NCBI GenBank assembly: GCA_902491055.1
Contig: CABUGI010000006.1
Coordinates: forward strand, 1 to 43,405
DNA length: 43,405 bases
Direction: 5' to 3'
From: an uncultured Collinsella sp.
GTDB lineage: Bacteria; Actinomycetota; Coriobacteriia; Coriobacteriales; Coriobacteriaceae
Part shown: positions 18,551 to 24,778 of the stretch, piece by piece
How positions within the stretch are numbered: position 1 is the first letter of the stretch
How the letters are laid out: every line of letters begins with the position of its first letter
Position numbers and translations under genes: made by a program
Notes under the pieces: model-generated
The model's input: the letters and a program-made list of their open reading frames with translations, nothing else
Told to the model about the DNA's origin: nothing
Database searches by the model: none

Positions 18551-19429
18551 CTAGCGCTCAACGAACTCTTGGATTTCCGCGAGCAGGCGCTTTGCCTCCT
18601 GACGGCCCTGGATATACAGGTCCAAAAGCTTTGCCGAATCGTGCTCGACATGGCCGACCTCGACCGGCTTTTGCGGAGCAACGACCAGCGCACGGCCCTC
18701 GCGCTCATACTTCCACAGATGCATGCGCTGGATGTTATAACGGTCGTGGCGCGTCTCGATAGCCTCGAGCAGATAGGGGTAGTCGGCATAGCGGGCGCGC
18801 GCGGCCGGCAAAAACTCGTAGGGCTTTTTCTCGTACGAGCGGTCCTGCGTGACAATGACAACCGCGCGATCGAAGCCCGCCTCCTCGAGCACATGCTCGA
18901 TGGGGACCGAATCGGCTACGCCGCCGTCGACGTATTTGTGCCCGTCAATCTCGACCGGCGGCGTCACCAGCGGCAGCGAGGTCGATGCGCGCACAGCGTC
19001 GAGATCGAGCACGGCGCTTTTGACCGGGAGGTACGTGGCCGTTCCAAACAGCATGTCCGTCGCGACGGCGTACATCTCGATGGGGCTCGCGTCGAACGTC
19101 TCATTGTCAAAGGGATCCAGGCGGTCCTGGACATCGTTGAAGATAAAGTCGTAACCCACAATAGAGCCCGTAGACGCAAACGATGCGGCGCCCATGAAGC
19201 GGCTGTCGCTGCAGAAAGCCAGGTTGATGCGGTTGGCACGGCCGATCTGGTGCGACTTGTAGTTCACGCCGTTGAGGGCGCCGGCCGATACACCGTAGAC
19301 AGCCGGAATCTCAACGCCGGCCTCCATGAGAACGTCGAGCACGCCTGCGGTAAATTGCCCGCGAAAGCTACCGCCCTCCAGGACGAGCGCGACCTTGCCG
19401 GCGTTCTTTGCCTTATCTTCTGCAGTCAT
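18551..19429 (-). CDS. Patatin-like phospholipase
   Basis: A 292-residue patatin-family acyl hydrolase. The oxyanion loop is GGSFRG (residues 19-24), the nucleophile is Ser48 in GVSAG, and the catalytic Asp lies in the YVDGGVADS segment near residue 170, completing the Ser-Asp dyad. No signal peptide or membrane segment is seen, so it is probably cytosolic, acting on lipid acyl esters. The start is the ATG at 19429 with AGGAGGT upstream. It is isolated, downstream of a repeat-rich region. Members in gut Actinobacteria are usually annotated only as patatin family protein. Confidence 0.9.
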   Translation of the reverse strand: MTAEDKAKNAGKVALVLEGGSFRGQFTAGVLDVLMEAGVEIPAVYGVSAGALNGVNYKSHQIGRANRINLAFCSDSRFMGAASFASTGSIVGYDFIFNDVQDRLDPFDNETFDASPIEMYAVATDMLFGTATYLPVKSAVLDLDAVRASTSLPLVTPPVEIDGHKYVDGGVADSVPIEHVLEEAGFDRAVVIVTQDRSYEKKPYEFLPAARARYADYPYLLEAIETRHDRYNIQRMHLWKYEREGRALVVAPQKPVEVGHVEHDSAKLLDLYIQGRQEAKRLLAEIQEFVER

Positions 19430-19516
19430 GTTGACCTCCTGCGATTGCGTTTTGGCTTTCTTCTACCCAGTTTTGGGATGGCGAGCGCGTGGGTTTTTCG
19501 AGGCGGCAGGTGAAGC

Positions 19517-19793
19517 GGAAAGTGTGTCCCGTTCTCAGAGCAAATTCCGGGTCTCATTTTCCGCTGAGCCCGTCATCAGGAAAATGAATCCCATTTCGAG
19601 CTTAGATTCCGGGATGCGCTTTCCGCTTGATGTGTCATCCGGAAACTACGTCCCACTCTACGGCTCGATTCCGGGTCGCAGTTTCCGCTTGAGGTGCCAT
19701 CCGGAAACTACGTCCCAGTCTGAGCGCGGATTCCGGGATGGACTTTCCGCCTGGGCCGCCATTGGGAAAGCGCGTCCCACTCTGCGTCACTGA
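19517..19793. repeat. 62-bp tandem repeat array (four full units and a partial one)
   Basis: Units begin at 19517, 19579, 19641, 19703 and 19765, each exactly 62 bp except the last, which breaks off after about 29 bp. Every unit opens with GGAAAnnnnnTCCC and contains ATTCCGGG followed by TTTCCGC, so inverted arms (GGAAA..TCCC and GGG...TTTCC) alternate along the array. The second arm of one unit pairs well with the first arm of the same or the next unit (for example 12 of 14 positions within unit 3). No gene is visible in the array. Confidence 0.85.
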
Positions 19794-19794
19794 G

Positions 19795-19846
19795 GCGTTT
19801 TCTTTACGCTCGCGCCCTGCACGGAGTTCGATTCTCCGCGGTACGG
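19795..19846 (+). repeat. 52-bp direct repeat with tmRNA T-arm-like sequence, copy 1
   Basis: This 52-bp unit matches 20009-20060 at 47 of 52 positions. It contains CGGAGTTCGATTCTCCGCG, identical to the T-arm region of the neighbouring tmRNA but on the opposite strand. Between the two copies, 19922-19932 holds a further partial inverted match (CGCGGAGAATC). No gene is seen in 19847-20008. Confidence 0.8.
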
Positions 19847-20008
19847 GGGGGGATCCGTTGATGCGGCGCATGGCCGGCTGAGATTCGATAAACATCGCAT
19901 CCATATTGAGCTGATAGTTTGCGCGGAGAATCCGCGTGTTCGCTTCGCGAACCCGCACCGGCTTCGGCCGTCTGCCGGCGTCCTCGCCCGCGGGCTAAAA
20001 ACGCTTAC

Positions 20009-20060
20009 GCGTTTTCCTAACGCCCGCACCCTGCACAGAGTTCGATTCTCCGCGGTACGG
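20009..20060 (+). repeat. 52-bp direct repeat with tmRNA T-arm-like sequence, copy 2
   Basis: Second copy of the 52-bp unit, 214 bp from the first. It ends just before the tmRNA terminator, so the T-arm sequence occurs in opposite orientations on either side of that terminator. Confidence 0.8.
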
Positions 20061-20067
20061 ACTAGAA

Positions 20068-20103
20068 ATAAAAAGGCAGGTAGATACGAATATCTACCTG
20101 CCT
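20068..20103 (-). terminator. Terminator of tmRNA
   Basis: On the minus strand GGCAGGTAGATA and TATCTACCTGCC form a 12-bp perfect stem with a TTCG loop, followed by TTTTTATTT, immediately after the tmRNA CCA end. Confidence 0.95.
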
Positions 20104-20111
20104 GTTACTTA

Positions 20112-20475
20112 TGGTGGAGGCGCGGAGAATCGAACTCCGGTCCACGAAAGCCCCCTGATTGGCATCTCCAAGCTCAGTCGCTGGTTTAGTCTCGGACGCT
20201 TTGCGCGCAGCGACACGCTCGCGGCGTCCTAACCGGTTCGGTCTTAGCCTGCGCCATACCGATTACGTGCGCAGGAGCATTCCCCTAAAATGACGTCGCA
20301 CCGGTGGCGGAGAAATCACCGGGTTGACGCGCCGCTATAAATTAAGCAGCGAGAGCCATAGGCTCAAAAGAAGAGTTGTTGTCAATTCAATTTGACGGTA
20401 CCCCTGTTTAACGAGGCGAGGAGACCTCGACTTGCTTCCTCTCTCAGAGCTATCGTGTCGAAACCAGTCGCCCCC
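20112..20475 (-). ncRNA. ssrA: Transfer-messenger RNA
   Basis: A 364-nt tmRNA that rescues stalled ribosomes and tags the nascent chain. The 5' end GGGGGCG pairs with the 3' CGCCTCC before an encoded ACCA, giving a 7-bp acceptor stem with one G-U pair. The 5' part has the conserved ACTGGTTTCGACA, and the 3' part has the T-arm GGAGTTCGATTCTCC. The tag reading frame ends with codons for DNNSSFEPMALAA followed by TAA. An in-frame TGA two codons before the Asp codon limits the resume codon to ATT or GAC; which one is used is uncertain. A strong terminator follows. Confidence 0.95.
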
Positions 20476-20713
20476 GATGTCGGGAAAGTCTGGATGGCAT
20501 CGGGCCTGCAAGCACCCGATAACCGTCGACTTTTCAAAGAACATGCGGGGCGAGCCCCGCTTGTGGAGTGTTATCTTACCACGTTCTGAAAGCGGACAGC
20601 TGTTCTATGCACGAGCTGTGAAGACCCCAATGTGCGCCGCACTTCGCACTTTTGCTACCGATCGCGTCACGTATATTTTCGCCAAGCAAAATTGACCCGT
20701 CGAAAGGACCGTT

Positions 20714-21148
20714 ATGGATACCAAGCAGCAACTCGTCAATGCCCTCGCAGGCCTGGGCTCAACCATTACCGAAGCTATGGATGTCATCGAAGGCTTTGTC
20801 CCCTGCGGACATCCCGCCCTCACGGTATCGAACGCACTCGTCGCGCTGGACGCTAACGATGATGCGGCTCTCGCCCAGCAGCTTGAGACCGTCGAGGGCT
20901 TTATCGACCACGTGAGTGAAAACCGCGGCGTGGCCGCCTACCACGGCATCGAGGTCGAGCTCGCGGGTCCCAAAGCCGATTTGCTCGCAGCAATCCGCGA
21001 GGTAGGCGCCCTTATGCAGACCGCGGGCGTCAAGAACACCCAGGTCAACGAGTGGGTCTACCGCAGTCTGGCAGCACTAAACGATTCCGACGAAAAGGCA
21101 GCCGAGCAGCTCGCAGAAAGTCCCGCCATTAAGGCCGAGCTTTTGTAA
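20714..21148 (+). CDS. Hypothetical protein, 144 residues
   Basis: I do not recognise this family. The protein is predominantly helical and acidic, with no signal peptide or membrane segment, and contains a single cysteine in FVPCGHPALTVSNAL (about residues 29-43). The start is the ATG at 20714 with GAAAGGA seven bases upstream. A possible -10 element TATATT lies at 20672-20677. Codon use is normal for the window, supporting a real gene. It stands between divergent tmRNA and the convergent PIN toxin gene. Confidence 0.75.
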   Translation: MDTKQQLVNALAGLGSTITEAMDVIEGFVPCGHPALTVSNALVALDANDDAALAQQLETVEGFIDHVSENRGVAAYHGIEVELAGPKADLLAAIREVGALMQTAGVKNTQVNEWVYRSLAALNDSDEKAAEQLAESPAIKAELL

Positions 21149-21206
21149 ATTGCAAACGCGGGTCCCTTGGCGCATCGTCGTCCAAGAGGCCCGCAAACAG
21201 TTCGCG

Positions 21207-21722
21207 TTAACCGATAGCCGCGCCGCCGCGTTCGGCCAAAGCAAGAATCGGCATCATTTGGCGCGGCGTCTTTGCTGCAAGATCGGCATGTTCGAGCAGC
21301 TTACGGTCGTTGGTCACCAAGTAATCGACCTGTGCGCGCTTGCACGCGGCGAGCACCAAGTTGTCCTCGTAATCGCGATGGAGCGCTAAGTATTTGTCGG
21401 CCAGCCAAAGGTCCGACGCATCTGCACCCACGGCCGTGGCGTTTTCGGTCATGTTCCGAACAAACGCCAGCGCCGCATCGCCAATTGCACGGGCAGATGC
21501 CTCGTCGAGTGCTCCCCCGCTGGCAAGAACGCTGCGCTTCAGCTCGTGTTGGACGACGTACAACACGTCCTTAGCGATATGCACCGGGAAGAACAGCAAC
21601 GCCCCCGTCTCCGTCGCCTGTCCAATAAACGCACGCGCGGCAAGCGACTCGGCATGGTCGACGCAAAACGAATCAACCCATACGTTGGCGTCCACCATGA
21701 TCTTGAGAGGCGCCCCACTCAC
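21207..21722 (-). CDS. PIN-domain protein, probable toxin
   Basis: A 171-residue PIN-domain protein, probably an endoribonuclease toxin of VapC type. Acidic active-site residues are visible: Asp11 in MVDANVWVDSF, the DYEDNLVLAAC segment (Asp117, Asp120), and Asp139 in VTNDRKLL. It starts with GTG at 21722, overlapping the antitoxin stop in GTGA, so the two genes are translationally coupled. The RNA target cannot be inferred. It is slightly longer than classic VapC (about 130 residues), mostly because of a longer middle region. Confidence 0.85.
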   Translation of the reverse strand: MSGAPLKIMVDANVWVDSFCVDHAESLAARAFIGQATETGALLFFPVHIAKDVLYVVQHELKRSVLASGGALDEASARAIGDAALAFVRNMTENATAVGADASDLWLADKYLALHRDYEDNLVLAACKRAQVDYLVTNDRKLLEHADLAAKTPRQMMPILALAERGGAAIG

Positions 21723-22054
21723 TGGATCATCCCCTTTTGGCGATAATGCTCATCCATGGCTTCGGAATAGATTGCGTCCCAATCGCGATCGTCGGATACG
21801 GGCGACGTAGCGATGCCCAAATCTGCATAAAGCCGGTCTGCCGCTGCCCACGACGCGGCGAACGGAGTATTGGGCGCGACGGTCTGCTGCCGGTCGTCGA
21901 CGGCCGCAAGCACTTCCTCGCACTGCCCGCCACCCTGCGCGACCTTGGCCACCACCTTTTTGATGAGCTCGGGCAGTGACCCGCCCGAAAGCCGCAGCGC
22001 TTCCTCGGCACGGTTCTTAACCTGGCGATCCACGCGAACGTTCACCTGCGCCAT
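21719..22054 (-). CDS. RelB/DinJ-like antitoxin
   Basis: A 111-residue protein. The N-terminus MAQVNVRVDRQVKNRAEEAL is a ribbon-helix-helix DNA-binding segment of RelB/DinJ type, and the C-terminal half (SDDRDWDAIYSEAMDEHY) resembles toxin-wrapping tails. It should dimerise on its own promoter and neutralise the PIN protein it overlaps. The ATG at 22054 lacks a strong ribosome site; an in-frame GTG at 22072 preceded by GGGAG is an alternative start. Pairing of a RelB-type antitoxin with a PIN toxin, rather than a RelE-type one, is a mixed combination. Confidence 0.8.
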   Translation of the reverse strand: MAQVNVRVDRQVKNRAEEALRLSGGSLPELIKKVVAKVAQGGGQCEEVLAAVDDRQQTVAPNTPFAASWAAADRLYADLGIATSPVSDDRDWDAIYSEAMDEHYRQKGMIQ

Positions 22055-22094
22055 GTCGCTAACAGCACCCACGTCGATCCCGCTCCCTTCAATT

Positions 22095-22141
22095 GCTAGC
22101 CATGCTAGCACCACTATATAAAGAAGCTAGCAAATGGTCAA
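22095..22141 (-). promoter_or_regulatory. Promoter and operator of the toxin-antitoxin operon
   Basis: On the minus strand TTGACC (22136-22141) and TATAGT (22113-22118) are 17 bases apart, a good promoter. Three GCTAGC palindromes lie at 22095-22100, 22104-22109 and 22126-22131, within the spacer and around the start site. This is the placement expected for autoregulation by a ribbon-helix-helix antitoxin. Confidence 0.65.
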
Positions 22142-22145
22142 ATGC

Positions 22146-22191
22146 AAAAGGCCTGCGCCCAGACGACATCGATGCCGTCTGGGCGCAGGCC
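22146..22191 (-). terminator. Terminator of the P-type ATPase operon
   Basis: A 16-bp perfect stem GGCCTGCGCCCAGACG / CGTCTGGGCGCAGGCC with a ten-base loop is followed on the minus strand by TTTTGCATTTG, 24 bases after the ATPase stop. Confidence 0.85.
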
Positions 22192-22215
22192 AGATAACGT
22201 GGGCGAACACGTCTG

Positions 22216-24291
22216 CTAGCGCAGATATGCCTTCGCGTTGCCCAGGCTGTAGGCGATCGTTGAGCCGTTGTGCAGCAGTGACGACGCCTGCGGAGTGATC
22301 ATGCCGGTAATACCCAATGCCAACAGCGCCGAGTTGGTGAGCATCACCTTGGAATACGAACTCGTCAGACGGTCGATAAGCCCCTGACTCATGCGGCGCA
22401 GGCGCACGATCGCGGCAAGATCCGTATCGGTCAGGATGATGTCGGCGACCTCCTTGGCGATGTCGCTTCCACCGCCCATGGCCAGACCCACATCGGCCAG
22501 ACCCAGCGCCGGTGAGTCGTTGACGCCGTCGCCCACCATGGCAACGTGGCGCCCCTCGCTCTTAATGCGCTCCACATACGCGTACTTGTCCTCGGGCAGC
22601 AGCTCGGCCTTAAACTCGTCGACACCTGCCTCGCGAGCAATGCGCTCGGCCGTACGCTCCGAGTCGCCCGTGAGCATGACCACGTGCTTAACGCCCAACG
22701 CGTGCAAGTCGGCGATGGCCTCGCGGACCCCGGGCTTAAGCGGATCCTCGATACCGAGCACGCCCACAACGGTGCCGTCGACCGCCAGATACAGCGGCGA
22801 CAGGCCCTGCATCTGGGACTCAATTCGCTCCTTAATGTCGGACTCGAGCTGCGCAGCCTCGTCCTCAAATACAAAGTGCGCGGAACCGATGATGGCGCGA
22901 CGTCCTTCAATGGACGAAGCGATGCCGTGCGCCACGATGTACTCGACGGCAGCATGGCGCTCGCGGTGCTCGAGCCCGCGCTCGCGGGCGGCGTTGACCA
23001 CGGCACGCGCCACCGGATGCGGGAAATGCTCCTCCAGGCAGGCAGAAAGGCGCAGAACCTCGTCCTCGCTCCAGCCATCGGTGGTAAGCACGCAGGCAAG
23101 ACGCGGCTGTGCCTCGGTGAGCGTGCCGGTCTTATCAAACACAATGGTGTCGGCCTTGGCAAACGACTCAAAGTACTTCGCGCCCTTGACCATGACGCCC
23201 ATCTTGGCGGCATCGCTCATGGCAGTCATGACGGCAACGGAACCCGTGAGCTTGAGCGCGCACGAGTAGTCGACCATCAGCGCCGCCGAGGTCTTGATGA
23301 GGCTACGCGTGGTGAGCGCAACCAGGCCCGCGAGCAGGAAGTTCCACGGAACGATCTTGTTGGCGAGATCCTCCATGTGCGACTGACCCTCGGACTTGAG
23401 CGAGTCGGCCGTCTGCACGAGCGAAACAATCGAGCGCAGCTTGGTCTGCGCCGTGTTGGCGCGCACGCGCACCAAGATACTGCCGTCTTCCACGACGGTG
23501 CCGGCGAATACATCGTCGCCCGCGCTGCGCTCGACGGCAAGCGGCTCGCCGGTCAGGGTCGCCTGGTTAACCATGGCGCTTCCCCGCTCGACCACGCCGT
23601 CGATGCAGATGGACATGCCGGTGCGAACGGCGACCAAGTCGCCAGGCTCAAGCTCGGTGGCGGCAACGCTCACCTCGGTGTCGCCGACCACTTTTTGCGC
23701 CTTGTCGGGAACGTCGAGCAGCGAGTTAATGAGCTCGTTTTCGCTCATGGCACGCGTGTAGTCCTCGAGCAACTCGCCCACGTTGAGTAGGAACATCGTC
23801 TGGCCCGCGGTATTGACGTCGCGCTTAACAAACGAGATGCCAATAGCCGAGGCGTCGAGCACGGGGACGGTCAGGCGCGGTTGCGCGAGCTCGTGGAGAG
23901 CGGCGCGCAAAAAGGTCATGTAACCGGCCACGACAAAGATGGCACGCAGCGGCGTAGGTAGGAACCAGCGGCGCGCGTAGTGGGCGCCGATAAGTGTGGC
24001 AAGATCCATGACGAGCTTGTGCTTGCGTGGCTCAAGCTGCATCACGTAACCCGTCTTTGCGTCGGCAATGGCCTGGGCATCGAGCGCACCCAAGGCGTCG
24101 AGCACGCCCGCACGACACTGCTCATCATATTCGAGCGCCATCTGGCCGATACGGCCATAAACGCGCACCTTGTGCACGCCGTCGATATCGCCGCTGAGCT
24201 TAAGAAGTGCATCGAGATCGCTCTCTGGCACAGGACCCGCCAATTGAAGACGGGTCCTGCCGGGGATCTCGTTAATAATCGAGAATCTCAT
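22216..24291 (-). CDS. Heavy-metal translocating P1B-type ATPase
   Basis: A 691-residue metal-efflux or uptake ATPase of the cytoplasmic membrane. Visible are the actuator TGEP (residues 247-250), the phosphorylation site DKTGT at 386-390, the P1B-specific HP in EHFPHPVARA, and the hinge GDGVNDSPAL. The membrane metal-site motif in the helix before the P-domain reads Ser-Cys-Ala-Leu-Lys-Leu (343-348), not CPC or SPC, so the transported metal cannot be assigned. The N-terminal ~60 residues look like a metal-associated fold but lack a CxxC pair. It lies 18 bases after a small membrane-anchored protein gene, forming a two-gene operon ended by a terminator. Confidence 0.92.
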   Translation of the reverse strand: MRFSIINEIPGRTRLQLAGPVPESDLDALLKLSGDIDGVHKVRVYGRIGQMALEYDEQCRAGVLDALGALDAQAIADAKTGYVMQLEPRKHKLVMDLATLIGAHYARRWFLPTPLRAIFVVAGYMTFLRAALHELAQPRLTVPVLDASAIGISFVKRDVNTAGQTMFLLNVGELLEDYTRAMSENELINSLLDVPDKAQKVVGDTEVSVAATELEPGDLVAVRTGMSICIDGVVERGSAMVNQATLTGEPLAVERSAGDDVFAGTVVEDGSILVRVRANTAQTKLRSIVSLVQTADSLKSEGQSHMEDLANKIVPWNFLLAGLVALTTRSLIKTSAALMVDYSCALKLTGSVAVMTAMSDAAKMGVMVKGAKYFESFAKADTIVFDKTGTLTEAQPRLACVLTTDGWSEDEVLRLSACLEEHFPHPVARAVVNAARERGLEHRERHAAVEYIVAHGIASSIEGRRAIIGSAHFVFEDEAAQLESDIKERIESQMQGLSPLYLAVDGTVVGVLGIEDPLKPGVREAIADLHALGVKHVVMLTGDSERTAERIAREAGVDEFKAELLPEDKYAYVERIKSEGRHVAMVGDGVNDSPALGLADVGLAMGGGSDIAKEVADIILTDTDLAAIVRLRRMSQGLIDRLTSSYSKVMLTNSALLALGITGMITPQASSLLHNGSTIAYSLGNAKAYLR

Positions 24292-24309
24292 AGTTTGTGC
24301 CTAGGAGCG

Positions 24310-24555
24310 TTACACGGCTGCCTCGTCAGCAGCGGCCTCGCTCTGGGTGATGTAGGCAGCCTCGGCAACCATGTCGTCGACATTGGCCTTGGCCTGCTCG
24401 ACCATGTCCTGGTAGCAGTTCTTGACGCGCATACCGCACGCGATGCCCTGCACGCAGGCATTCTTTACCGGGGCGCTGGTGAGCAGCTTGATGCCGGCCG
24501 TACCAAGCAGAAAACCGCCACCGACAAGCAGGGTGTTAAACGTCGACTTCTTCAT
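24310..24555 (-). CDS. Small membrane-anchored protein paired with the P-type ATPase (DUF6110/DUF1490-like)
   Basis: An 81-residue protein. A single hydrophobic N-terminal segment (TFNTLLVGGGFLLGTAGIKLL) is followed by a polar helical domain with three cysteines spaced five and seven residues apart (NACVQGIACGMRVKNC) and an acidic Ala/Glu-rich tail. Its size, topology and place directly before a P1B ATPase resemble the small adaptor proteins known to accompany mycobacterial P-ATPases (PacL1/DUF1490 beside CtpC); I also recall a DUF6110 label for similar proteins. It may present metal to, or organise, the ATPase. The start is the ATG at 24555 with GGGAGAA upstream. Function is inference. Confidence 0.7.
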   Translation of the reverse strand: MKKSTFNTLLVGGGFLLGTAGIKLLTSAPVKNACVQGIACGMRVKNCYQDMVEQAKANVDDMVAEAAYITQSEAAADEAAV

Positions 24556-24635
24556 GTTGCTTCTCCCTTTTGCCGCACAAGCGCGGCATGGTGCCTTAGC
24601 ACCCGAGTTCATTAGTTTGCTCGAGCACACTTTTG

Positions 24636-24675
24636 AGACTAGTTTAGTATAACTATTTGGTCAACTATGGCTAAC
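24636..24675 (-). promoter_or_regulatory. Candidate promoter/operator of the metal ATPase operon
   Basis: The AT-rich stretch upstream of the small protein gene contains TTGACC (24659-24664), TATACT (24645-24650) and TAGTCT (24636-24641) on the minus strand, with repeated AACTA units on the plus strand. Spacing to a single consensus promoter is imperfect. A metal-responsive repressor site is possible but not shown. Confidence 0.3.
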
Positions 24676-24681
24676 TTTTTG

Positions 24682-24702
24682 AAAACATGCGGTCCAGACC
24701 GC
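24682..24702 (-). terminator. Weak terminator after the ABC exporter genes
   Basis: GCGGTC and GACCGC form a compact hairpin followed on the minus strand by ATGTTTTC, about 76 bases after the ABC gene stop. Short stem, so only tentative. Confidence 0.3.
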
Positions 24703-24778
24703 CCGGTACTCGGCGGTTCACCCACCACGACGCAAATCCGCACTCCCACGGGTATCCGCCCCCGCCCTTGCCACAGTC

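Noticed and set aside
19517..19793. Tandem array considered as a CRISPR
   Set aside because: Similarity runs across the whole 62-bp unit, there are no constant repeats with unique spacers, and no cas genes are nearby.
19820..20060. tRNA genes suggested by T-arm-like GGAGTTCGATTCTCC strings
   Set aside because: No acceptor, D-arm or anticodon arm can be drawn around either copy; only the T-arm-like part is present.
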